NCBI GenBank assembly: GCA_964352225.1
Contig: CAYGRM010000292.1
Span: 1-8,779 of the forward strand
Origin: CAJQQY01 sp964352225
Lineage (GTDB): Bacteria > Bacteroidota > Bacteroidia > Chitinophagales > Saprospiraceae
DNA length: 8,779 bases
Reading direction: 5' to 3'
Below the pieces are notes generated by a model, which saw only the letters and a list, made by a program, of their open reading frames with translations, was not told the origin of the DNA and did no database searches. Of the stretch, positions 1-6,375 are shown piece after piece. How positions within the stretch are numbered: the stretch's first letter is position 1; each line of letters opens with the position of its first letter. The translations under genes and the position numbers were made by a program.

Positions 1-44
1 GAATTGATTATCTGATTGAGACGACCAAAGAAAATGAATTTTGA
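1..44 (+). CDS. Possible C-terminal tail of an upstream gene
   Basis: The frame beginning at position 3 reads 13 codons (IDYLIETTKENEF) and then TGA at 42-44. The other two forward frames close within 15 bases. The composition is ordinary for a protein C-terminus, and a same-strand gene ending here would fit the plus-strand genes that follow. So few codons do not allow a family assignment, and chance openness over 44 bases is quite possible. Confidence 0.35.
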   Translation, partial: IDYLIETTKENEF

Positions 45-47
45 AAA

Positions 48-168
48 AGAGGTCAAATCGCAGGCTACGGATGCTGTCAGAAGTCAGATTTACAAGAGCA
101 ATTTTGTTTGCATTTTGTAACCGTCAATTTGTCTTCTGACAGCAAGCACAGCGCACAATCTGACCTCT
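48..168. repeat. Imperfect fold-back (inverted repeat) upstream of the glycosylase gene
   Basis: The outer arms 48-58 (AGAGGTCAAAT) and 158-168 (ATCTGACCTCT) are complementary at 10 of 11 positions. The inner arms 72-83 (TGCTGTCAGAAG) and 133-144 (CTTCTGACAGCA) are perfectly complementary over 12 bases. The bases between the two arm pairs match poorly and the central 49 bases are AT-rich. It could act as a terminator-like structure for the gene ending near 44, or be a small degenerate repeat element. No T-tract follows. The 5' region of the next gene (169-196) is otherwise plain. Confidence 0.6.
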
Positions 169-196
169 GAAAGCGAAGCGGTCTAAATAAAAAACA

Positions 197-784
197 ATGA
201 CTCACGAACTTCCCGTTTTATTAAAAAAAATAAAATCTTGCAAAATCTGTGAGGCAAATTTATCGCATGGAACCAACCCAGTTTTGACTGCTGCTCAAGA
301 TTCTAAAATCGTAATCATCGGTCAAGCACCGGGAATAAAAGTTCATCTTAGCAGTCAACCTTGGGCAGACAAAAGTGGAGAACGACTCATCGAATGGCTA
401 GGAGTGGATCGAGAAATATTTTACGATACTTCAAAGTTTGCGATCATCCCAATGGGTTTTTGTTATCCGGGTAAAAATCCAAAAGGTGGCGATTTACCTC
501 CTCGAAAAGAATGTGCGCCTGAATGGCATCCACCACTTTTTGATCAATTAAAAAACGTACAATTAACCTTGCTTGTCGGGTCATATGCGCAGAAATATTA
601 TTTAGGAAAAAAAGGAAAAAAGAACTTGACCGAAACGGTTATGCACTTCGAAGAATACCTTCCTAAATATTTCCCAATCGTCCATCCTTCACCCTTAAAT
701 TTCAGATGGATGAAGAATAACTCTTGGTTTGAAAAAGATGTAATTAACGTGTTACAAAAAACGGTAAACGATATTTTAAAATAA
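197..784 (+). CDS. Uracil-DNA glycosylase superfamily protein, Fe-S cluster type
   Basis: This is a 195-aa protein of the uracil-DNA glycosylase superfamily, predicted to excise uracil or other deaminated bases from DNA in base-excision repair. Motif 1 is GQAPG (residues 42-46) and motif 2 is HPSPLN (163-168), the two loops that form the base-binding pocket. Cysteines C15, C18, C89 and C106 have the spacing C-x2-C-x70-C-x16-C, as expected for the 4Fe-4S cluster of family 4 and 5 enzymes. Motif 1 resembles family 4 (GEAPG), whereas HPSPLN resembles family 5, so the subfamily and substrate range are open. D58 in the PWADKSG segment is a candidate catalytic or structural acid. The ATG at 197 has no Shine-Dalgarno sequence, and C15/C18 require a start this far upstream. 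The next gene begins 8 bp after the stop, so the two are probably co-transcribed. The superfamily is certain, the subfamily is not. Confidence 0.88.
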   Translation: MTHELPVLLKKIKSCKICEANLSHGTNPVLTAAQDSKIVIIGQAPGIKVHLSSQPWADKSGERLIEWLGVDREIFYDTSKFAIIPMGFCYPGKNPKGGDLPPRKECAPEWHPPLFDQLKNVQLTLLVGSYAQKYYLGKKGKKNLTETVMHFEEYLPKYFPIVHPSPLNFRWMKNNSWFEKDVINVLQKTVNDILK

Positions 785-792
785 ATTTTTGC

Positions 793-2217
793 ATGAAAAA
801 AATACCCACTAAAGGCCTATCCGAAGAAGAATTATTCGCAGAAATGAATGCCTTGAGAAAGGACGATTTGAACTGGCGAGACGGTCGAAACTTTGCTTAT
901 GTATATTATCCCGGTGAAGAAATTTTAACGGTAGTCAAGAAAGCTTACCAATTATTTTTTTCTGAAAATGCACTTAATCCTTCTGCGTTTCCAAGTTTGA
1001 GAAATATGGAAAATGATGTTATTTCGATGACTGCTGGTCTATTTCAAGGTGATGAAGAAGTAGTTGGAAGTTTGACGACAGGTGGAACAGAAAGTATTTT
1101 GATGGCTGTAAAAACGGCAAGAGAATGGGGAAAGAAAAATAAAAACTTGACGGGCATTCCTGAAATAATCTTACCTGACACCGCACATCCAGCCTTCTTT
1201 AAAGCTGCCCATTACTTCAATGTAAAAGTCTTGTTATGCCCCGTGGAGCAAGACTTTCGGGTTGATGCGCAAAAAATGGAAAATCTAATTTCTGAAAATA
1301 CAGTTCTGTTGGTTGGCTCTGCTCCCTCCTACCCTCAAGGTGTGGTTGATCCAATTGAAGCAATTGGACAAATAGCTAAAAAACATGATTTACTTTTTCA
1401 TGTAGATGCCTGTATTGGAGGTTTTATTTTACCTTTTTTACAACAGTTAAAATACAAAATCCCAAGGTTCGATTTTTCTGTTGAAGGCGTTACCTCCATC
1501 TCAGCCGACATCCATAAATATGGTTATGCCGCCAAAGGTGCTTCAGTTATTTTATATAAAAATTCTGAATTGAGAAAACATCAATTTTACACTTACACCA
1601 AGTGGACGGGAGGAATTTATGCTTCCCCCACCATGACTGGAACTCGCCCTGGTGGAGCAATTGCTGCCGCCTATGCAGCACTTAAATTTGTAGGAAATGA
1701 TGGTTACTTAAAATTAGCAAAGTCCTGCATGAATACCACTCAAAAATTACAAAAAGCCATTCAGGAAATTCCCGAGTTGAATATTTTGACGACTCCTGAA
1801 GCAACACTTTTTGCGATCACTTCTGACAGTTTAGACATCTATGAAGTAGGCGATGAAATGGGAATTCTAGGTTGGCAAATTGATCGACAACAGATGCCTC
1901 CGAGCTTACATTTTTCCATCAATCCAGCTCATGAAAAAGTAATCGACCAAACCATTGAAGATTTAAAAATTGCGGTGCAAAAAGCTAAAAAATTATCACT
2001 TAATAAAGTAGGAAAAAACGTCCAACTCCAAGCCATCAAAACGATGCAACGAATGTTACCAGAACCTCTTTTTGAAAAAATAAAAAAACTCGCCTCCAAA
2101 CATTCGGATGTCGGAGGAAAACGATCAGCTGCGATGTATGGTATGATTGGAGAACTCCAAGGTAAAGGAGATTTGGATGATATGATCAAAGATTTTTTGG
2201 ATAAAATGATGAAGTAA
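793..2217 (+). CDS. Sphingosine-1-phosphate lyase homologue (PLP-dependent)
   Basis: This 474-aa protein is a fold-type I PLP enzyme of the group II decarboxylase family. The best match is sphingosine-1-phosphate lyase, which splits phosphorylated sphingoid bases into a fatty aldehyde and phosphoethanolamine. Seen in the sequence: NPSAFPSLRNMEND (residues 62-75), typical of the lyase N-terminal region; TTGGTESILMA (95-105), which binds the cofactor phosphate; HVDACIGGF (203-211), whose Asp contacts the pyridine nitrogen; and SADIHKYGYAAKG (237-249), with K242 as the PLP Schiff-base lysine. The C-terminal AAMYGMIGEL segment (446-455) also fits lyases better than glutamate or tyrosine decarboxylases. 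Unlike the eukaryotic enzymes it has no N-terminal membrane anchor, so it is probably cytosolic, as in other bacterial lyases. Many Bacteroidota make sphingolipids, so turnover of endogenous sphingoid bases is plausible but inferred. It is likely translated from the same mRNA as the upstream glycosylase. Confidence 0.85.
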   Translation: MKKIPTKGLSEEELFAEMNALRKDDLNWRDGRNFAYVYYPGEEILTVVKKAYQLFFSENALNPSAFPSLRNMENDVISMTAGLFQGDEEVVGSLTTGGTESILMAVKTAREWGKKNKNLTGIPEIILPDTAHPAFFKAAHYFNVKVLLCPVEQDFRVDAQKMENLISENTVLLVGSAPSYPQGVVDPIEAIGQIAKKHDLLFHVDACIGGFILPFLQQLKYKIPRFDFSVEGVTSISADIHKYGYAAKGASVILYKNSELRKHQFYTYTKWTGGIYASPTMTGTRPGGAIAAAYAALKFVGNDGYLKLAKSCMNTTQKLQKAIQEIPELNILTTPEATLFAITSDSLDIYEVGDEMGILGWQIDRQQMPPSLHFSINPAHEKVIDQTIEDLKIAVQKAKKLSLNKVGKNVQLQAIKTMQRMLPEPLFEKIKKLASKHSDVGGKRSAAMYGMIGELQGKGDLDDMIKDFLDKMMK

Positions 2218-2222
2218 CATGC

Positions 2223-2260
2223 CTCTCCGAATCGTAAAATAACACATACGATTCGGAGAG
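2223..2260. terminator. Perfect 14-bp hairpin between convergent genes
   Basis: CTCTCCGAATCGTA (2223-2236) and TACGATTCGGAGAG (2247-2260) are perfectly complementary around a 10-base loop. The hairpin sits 5 bp after the lyase stop and 10 bp before the stop of the convergent minus-strand gene, so it probably ends or protects both transcripts. Neither side carries a clear T-tract, so it is not a textbook intrinsic terminator. Confidence 0.75.
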
Positions 2261-2270
2261 TCGTTATACG

Positions 2271-3347
2271 TTAATCATCTATTTCCAGCTCATCAAAATT
2301 GATCAAACTCTGCTTAAATTCTTTTTTTAATAGCAGCTGAATATTCGTCAAAACAATCTCTCCCATATTTCGGCATTTCATAAAAACTTCATTTTTGTGA
2401 TGTGCAGAAAGATCCTTTTTGAGTAATTCTACTTTCTCTGGAAAAGAAATTTCGTCTTCCACCATCACTTCAAATAGATCATTGAGCCTGGTTCGTTCTG
2501 CCTTTGCTCTTACCGCAATTAAACTTCGTTCTTCCATTTGATATTGGGTCACCACCTCTGGAGCCATGTGTTCAATTCCCAAAAATATAATCGGATTATT
2601 TTCCTTGAAGTATTGAGGCATATAAAAACTTTTCCTTCCTTCATAGCTTTGCTGATCAAAATCAATGGCTCTTATTCGATATTGCGAACCTTCAATATCT
2701 GGCGTAATGTCCACCACAAAATTATAAGATCGCATGTCACCTAGTAGTCGTACAAAACAACGTTCATTAAATTTGATAAATTCTTTAGCAATTCGAGTTT
2801 TATTAAAAACAGACTCCTCCAAATTATTTTTCATAAAATCATCCCCCGGAATACCTGCCACATGCTCCTCAATCAAAGTCTCACCATCTACAAAATATTG
2901 AATCGAATTTGGCGATAAAAGATACTCCAATTCCAATCCATAAATCCGCGAAGCATCTGCCCTTTTTACATAAAAATGATCGTAATTATCATTGAATCGG
3001 TTGATGATCCTAACTCGAAAAGGTTTACTATTTCCGAAAGTACAATAATCAATTCTTGCCACCGAAAGGTGTTTGACCACCTTCATATCACCATCGGTTT
3101 TTAGCAAAGCATAAATCTCCCGCATGGCTTTGTGCAGCTCTCTCGAATCCGATTCACTATAATAAACCGTCTGCCAAAAAGTATCATTATCCTCATTATC
3201 TAGCAATGGAATCGCAGTCGTAAATCTCAACATATCTTCATATTGTAAAGGCAATTTGATATTCCGATTATACGCTTCTAGATACACATTCAACTCTTTT
3301 TGAACATGGAAAGAGACTTTCTTTTTTGAAGGTTTATTACCTTTCAT
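2271..3347 (-). CDS. Uncharacterised protein with kinase/APH-like motif order
   Basis: I do not recognise this 358-aa soluble protein by name. Its middle section shows motifs in the order expected for the protein kinase/aminoglycoside phosphotransferase fold. YVKR (127-129 with K128) could be the ATP-binding lysine strand, followed by an acidic helix (E139, E141). LIEEHVAGIPGDDF (158-171) resembles the hinge region. LLGDMRSYNFVVD (201-213) resembles the catalytic loop (H)GD-x4-N, with D204 and N209. RAIDFDQ (226-232) resembles the metal-binding IDFD/DFG segment. The usual His or Ser before the GD is replaced by Leu. The N-terminal 20 residues are basic, and no signal peptide or membrane segment is visible. 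The ATG at 3347 is the only good start, since an in-frame TAA lies just upstream at 3366-3368. It is convergent with the lyase gene, divergent from the GumN-like gene and apparently monocistronic. Substrate and activity are unknown. Confidence 0.8.
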   Translation of the reverse strand: MKGNKPSKKKVSFHVQKELNVYLEAYNRNIKLPLQYEDMLRFTTAIPLLDNEDNDTFWQTVYYSESDSRELHKAMREIYALLKTDGDMKVVKHLSVARIDYCTFGNSKPFRVRIINRFNDNYDHFYVKRADASRIYGLELEYLLSPNSIQYFVDGETLIEEHVAGIPGDDFMKNNLEESVFNKTRIAKEFIKFNERCFVRLLGDMRSYNFVVDITPDIEGSQYRIRAIDFDQQSYEGRKSFYMPQYFKENNPIIFLGIEHMAPEVVTQYQMEERSLIAVRAKAERTRLNDLFEVMVEDEISFPEKVELLKKDLSAHHKNEVFMKCRNMGEIVLTNIQLLLKKEFKQSLINFDELEIDD

Positions 3348-3435
3348 TAATAGTTTTTTTGATTCTTAAAAATGATTTTTCTGAAAGCGAAATTAAGTTT
3401 AATTTTAGGGAATTTTTCAATAAAAAATATTCACT
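3348..3435. promoter_or_regulatory. Divergent promoter region (weak box candidates)
   Basis: These 88 AT-rich bases separate two divergent genes and must hold their promoters. On the plus strand, TAATTTTA (3400-3407) and TAAGTTTA (3394-3401) each differ from the Bacteroidota -7 box TAnnTTTG only in the last base. On the minus strand, TAATTTCG, the complement of part of 3387-3395, differs at one position, and a TTG lies about 22 bases upstream of it. All are weak matches in AT-rich sequence, so the exact elements are uncertain. Confidence 0.3.
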
Positions 3436-5325
3436 ATGAATAAAATCAAAATGCTTTCGATTATAATTATTGCTTTTCTTTTTGCTACCACCACTTCAAA
3501 GGCTCAATCACTTCTTTGGGAAATTTCTGGAAATGGACTAGAGGAATCTTCTTATTTGTTTGGAACTGTACATTTAAGTGATCAACGGGTTTTTAATTTC
3601 AACGATTCTGTTTTTGCTAAAATTGATGCGTGCGATGCATTTACCATGGAAATAGAAGCAACTCCTGAAAATATGAAAAAAATACAAAACAGTATTTTTT
3701 TAGAGGAAGGAAAAACCATCGATAAAATGCTTTCTGAAGAAGATTACGCTTATTTAAAAAAATTCTTCAGAACAACATTTGATTTAGATTTGGATGGATT
3801 GAAATATTTGACCCCAATGTCGATTGTCACCATGGCAACCATGAAGCTAGTAGAAAGTGACATGGATACTTCTGTGGATAATTTCCTATACGAATATGCT
3901 AAAAGCAAAAACAAAAAAACATTTAGTGTAGAACCTGTTCAACTCCAAATTGATTTGATGAAAAAGGTACCCGCAGCATACTTGTTAGATGTTACAAAAG
4001 AATGGGAAACCTATCAAGGAATTACGGATAATATGATTTCCGCTTACGCAAAAGAAGATATAGATGCTTTGATAAAGGTCATATTTAGTGATAGTGGTTT
4101 TAAAAAAATGGAAGACGCTTTTATTTGGGATCGCAATAAAACGATGGCTGATTCGATTGATCTTTTCGTTAATCGACAATCCACTTTTATTGCCATAGGT
4201 ACAGGTCATTTGCCAATGGAAGGTGGTGTGATTGATTTGTTGCAGAAGAAAGGATACGAGGTAAAACCGATCATTGCTCCTAAAACTAAAGCACTTCCTG
4301 AGATTAAGAAAAATGAAAATTGGATTACAATTGCACCTGAAGAAACTGGATTTTCAATAGAGATGCCAGCACAACCAGAATACCAAGAAGTCGACAAAAC
4401 TTCAGAAGTAGGTAACCTTAAATTAAAAATCTACATCACAGAAATGCCTGAGGAAAATGAGAATCTTGCCTATGGCATCGCAATCACCGATTATCCAAGC
4501 GATAAAATCAATTCAGCAACAATGACAAAATCTGAATTAGATGATTATTACGAAGAGTCGTTACTAGGTGCAGCAAATGGTGTTAAAGGAGAAATTGTCC
4601 AACGAGGTGAAACTCAAATTGATTCTTTCATAGCAAAAACCGCGGATGTAAAGGCATATAATGGAAGGATATTAATTAAATATGCGGTATTACTTCGTAA
4701 TAATAGATTATTTCTACTTCAAGTAATATCCAAAGGAAACTCAGCAGAAAACGAGGGTTTAAATAAGTTTTTTGATTCATTTAAACTTAAAAAATATGAT
4801 TTAGCTAAGGCCTCCTTAAATAGTTCGACTGCAAAAGAATGGGAAACCATTATATCTGAAGAAGGAAATTTCTCCATATCAATGTTGGGTAAAACAGTAG
4901 GAAGACGAAATGCAATGGAAGGAGAAGCTCCTAAAAATTCAGATCCTTACTATTACATGAGTGAAAATATTGATAGTGAAGGCAACGAATTTGTTCAATA
5001 CATTATGTATCTGGACTTCGATAATGGAAAAGACGCTGATTCTATGTCAACAGAACAACTTATAGAATTCTATGATAATAACTTAAATACAACTTTAGCA
5101 AACTTAGATGGAATAGTAATTTCAAAAGAGGAAATAAAGGTTGAAAACCATCTTGCTCAAAAAAGTAAATCCCTTGTTAAAGATAGTGATATGGATTTGA
5201 GTATTATTGCCATTAGGTTACTCCATAAAAACAGACTCTATTATCTCCAATTTATTTCAGAAAAAGATGTTATAAAAGAAGAAGAAATCAACAAATTTCT
5301 GAACTCTTTCAAATTTATCAAATAG
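3436..5325 (+). CDS. Secreted TraB/GumN family protein with duplicated C-terminal domain
   Basis: This 629-aa protein starts with a signal peptide: a basic N-terminus, hydrophobic residues 7-18 and probable cleavage near SKA-Q at 21-24, so it is predicted to be exported to the periplasm or beyond. Residues 25-285 form a TraB/GumN (Tiki-like) domain, a family proposed to include metalloproteases. It has the first GxxH motif GTVH (43-46), the acidic MEIE segment (71-74) and the second motif GTGH (255-258) near the domain end. The rest is two copies of a roughly 155-residue domain, about 296-450 and 469-629. Both begin W-x-T-I-x2-E-E and end in N-R-L-(F/Y)-x-L-Q, then F-x-(D/N)-S-F-K. Such domains ending in an SFKL/F-type strand occur in other exported bacterial proteins, but I know of no function for them. 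No lipobox cysteine is present. It appears monocistronic, and 110 bp separate it from the rimM promoter box. The N-terminal family is clear; substrate and activity are not. Confidence 0.85.
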   Translation: MNKIKMLSIIIIAFLFATTTSKAQSLLWEISGNGLEESSYLFGTVHLSDQRVFNFNDSVFAKIDACDAFTMEIEATPENMKKIQNSIFLEEGKTIDKMLSEEDYAYLKKFFRTTFDLDLDGLKYLTPMSIVTMATMKLVESDMDTSVDNFLYEYAKSKNKKTFSVEPVQLQIDLMKKVPAAYLLDVTKEWETYQGITDNMISAYAKEDIDALIKVIFSDSGFKKMEDAFIWDRNKTMADSIDLFVNRQSTFIAIGTGHLPMEGGVIDLLQKKGYEVKPIIAPKTKALPEIKKNENWITIAPEETGFSIEMPAQPEYQEVDKTSEVGNLKLKIYITEMPEENENLAYGIAITDYPSDKINSATMTKSELDDYYEESLLGAANGVKGEIVQRGETQIDSFIAKTADVKAYNGRILIKYAVLLRNNRLFLLQVISKGNSAENEGLNKFFDSFKLKKYDLAKASLNSSTAKEWETIISEEGNFSISMLGKTVGRRNAMEGEAPKNSDPYYYMSENIDSEGNEFVQYIMYLDFDNGKDADSMSTEQLIEFYDNNLNTTLANLDGIVISKEEIKVENHLAQKSKSLVKDSDMDLSIIAIRLLHKNRLYYLQFISEKDVIKEEEINKFLNSFKFIK

Positions 5326-5437
5326 TCCCAATACTATTTCATTTCCGGTTTTTTAAATCCCTTGCGGTTAGCTATTTTTTATTGGCAAAAAATGAAACAG
5401 GAGAAAAAGTTAGTCTAAAATTTCAGATGAAATAAGT

Positions 5438-5445
5438 TATTTTTG
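5438..5445 (+). promoter_or_regulatory. TAnnTTTG -7 promoter box for rimM-cutA
   Basis: TATTTTTG is a perfect match to the Bacteroidota -7 consensus TAnnTTTG. It ends only 5 bases before the rimM ATG. Initiation normally occurs several bases after the final G, so the transcript would begin at or within a few bases of the start codon. A convincing -33 TTTG box is not seen. The preceding 110 bases (5326-5437) are AT-rich and show no other clear element. Confidence 0.6.
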
Positions 5446-5450
5446 CGCCC

Positions 5451-5975
5451 ATGGAAAAATATACTAGCATTGGTTTTACCAAAAAATGTCATGGATTAAA
5501 AGGCGAGCTAAAAGTCTTAGTGGAAGATGAATTTCTCGAAGACTTTTTGAAAACACCGGTTATCTTTCTTGCCATCAATGGAAGACATCTCCCTTATTTT
5601 GTTGAAAAAGCAAGAATGGGAAATGAGTTGATTTTAAAATTAGAAGATGTTGACTCTAAGGAAAATGCTCAGCTTTTATCCTCCAAAGAAATATTTCTTC
5701 AACCTGCTAATATTTTAAAAGAAGAGGAAAGAGAATTGGAAGTGGAGTCCAACTTAGTTTTTGGTCACTTGATTGATTTTATCATCATCGATACTGAATT
5801 AGGCGAAATTGGAAAAATTGAAGAGGTTATCGAATTTCCTCAACAAGAAATGGCCGTTATTTCTCACCATGAAAATGAGTTTTTCATTCCTCTTCACGAA
5901 AATTTGATTGAGAAAATTGACGACAAAAAACAATACATTTACATGAACCTCCCAGAAGGAATTTTGGATATTTAA
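5451..5975 (+). CDS. rimM: Ribosome maturation factor RimM (16S rRNA processing)
   Basis: This 174-aa protein is RimM, an assembly factor that binds ribosomal protein uS19 and helps mature the 3' (head) domain of the 30S subunit. The N-terminal RimM beta-barrel (about residues 1-86) carries IGFTKKCHGLKGEL (7-20), the family's signature region. The C-terminal PRC-barrel (about 98-174) has IEEVIEFPQQEMAVI (123-137), FFIPL (144-148) and the closing LPEGIL (167-172). The length is normal for the family. The start is fixed by the IG..K.HGLKGE signature, which must lie near the N-terminus. The gene is away from its common partners rpsP, trmD and rplS and is followed after 10 bp by cutA, with which it is likely co-transcribed. 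The promoter box directly in front of the ATG implies a leaderless or almost leaderless message. Confidence 0.95.
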   Translation: MEKYTSIGFTKKCHGLKGELKVLVEDEFLEDFLKTPVIFLAINGRHLPYFVEKARMGNELILKLEDVDSKENAQLLSSKEIFLQPANILKEEERELEVESNLVFGHLIDFIIIDTELGEIGKIEEVIEFPQQEMAVISHHENEFFIPLHENLIEKIDDKKQYIYMNLPEGILDI

Positions 5976-5985
5976 ATTTCAAAAA

Positions 5986-6303
5986 ATGAGTTTCATTATA
6001 GTTTATATCACTCACTCTTCTGAAGAAAATGCACAAAAGGTAGCCAACCAATTACTTCAAAAAAAGCGAATTGCCTGCGCTAACATTTTCCCCATAAAAA
6101 GTATGTACTGGTGGAATGGAAGTATTGAAAATGAAGACGAGTACGTTTCCATCGTCAAAACAATTCCAGAATTATGGGAAATTTTACAAAAAGAAGTCAA
6201 AGAAATTCATCCATATGAAGTGCCTTGCATCATGAAGCTCGAAGCAGAAGCCAATGAGGAATATGAAAAATGGATAAGAAATGAAGTGATGAGTGATGAG
6301 TGA
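5986..6303 (+). CDS. cutA: CutA1 family protein (divalent cation tolerance)
   Basis: This 105-aa protein belongs to the CutA1 family: small, trimeric, ferredoxin-like proteins with a PII-like fold. Some are linked to copper tolerance, but the molecular role is unsettled. Family features are RIACANIFP (28-36), the aromatic stretch SMYWWNGSIE (39-48), the acidic EDEYVSIVKT (50-59) and HPYEVPCI (75-82). The length is typical. The last five codons (VMSDE) and the stop lie inside a heptamer repeat array that begins at 6285, so the native C-terminus has probably been replaced or extended by repeat sequence; the fold core is unaffected. It is the second gene after rimM, 10 bp apart, with no Shine-Dalgarno sequence, and it converges on prfB. 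Confidence 0.93.
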   Translation: MSFIIVYITHSSEENAQKVANQLLQKKRIACANIFPIKSMYWWNGSIENEDEYVSIVKTIPELWEILQKEVKEIHPYEVPCIMKLEAEANEEYEKWIRNEVMSDE

Positions 6304-6312
6304 TGAGTGATG
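6285..6312. repeat. Heptamer tandem repeat (AGTGATG x4)
   Basis: Four perfect AGTGATG copies lie head to tail, overlapping the last codons of cutA, and a degenerate extension follows. Because the period is 7, every plus-strand frame entering the array meets TGA within 21 bases, while the opposite strand of the array has no stop. One TGA of the array (6301-6303) is the cutA stop codon. Confidence 0.9.
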
Positions 6313-6374
6313 AGATATAAGTAATGAGTCCCGCTCGTCAAAAACTCATTACTCATCACTTATATCTCATCACT
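6306..6374. terminator. Long inverted repeat between cutA and prfB, probable bidirectional terminator
   Basis: AGTGATGAGATATAAGT (6306-6322) pairs perfectly with 6358-6374, and AATGAGT (6323-6329) pairs with 6344-6350. One heptamer, ACTCATC (6351-6357), bulges from the right arm, and the 14-base loop (6330-6343) is the only GC-rich part. The structure fills almost the whole gap between two convergent stops, ending one base before the prfB stop, so a role in ending both transcripts is likely. It is built from the same heptamer as the adjoining array. Confidence 0.8.
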
Positions 6375-6375
6375 C

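Noticed and set aside
1929..2189. Minus-strand open frame of 86 codons inside the lyase gene
   Set aside because: It lies wholly within a well-supported gene in the antisense direction, has low-complexity, Ser/Phe-rich content and no sign of its own promoter or family.
793..2217. Glutamate or tyrosine decarboxylase assignment for the PLP enzyme
   Set aside because: The NPSAFPSLRNMEND segment and the AAMYGM-type C-terminus fit sphingosine-1-phosphate lyases better, although all share the HxDAxxGG and HK motifs.
5326..5400. Possible terminator from TTTCATTT (5337-5344) and AAATGAAA (5390-5397)
   Set aside because: The arms are short, purely AT-rich apart from one pair, and separated by 45 bases, so chance pairing is likely.
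6285..6374. CRISPR-like array
   Set aside because: The repeats are 7 bases and contiguous, with no spacers, and the rest is one inverted pair. No cas gene is present.
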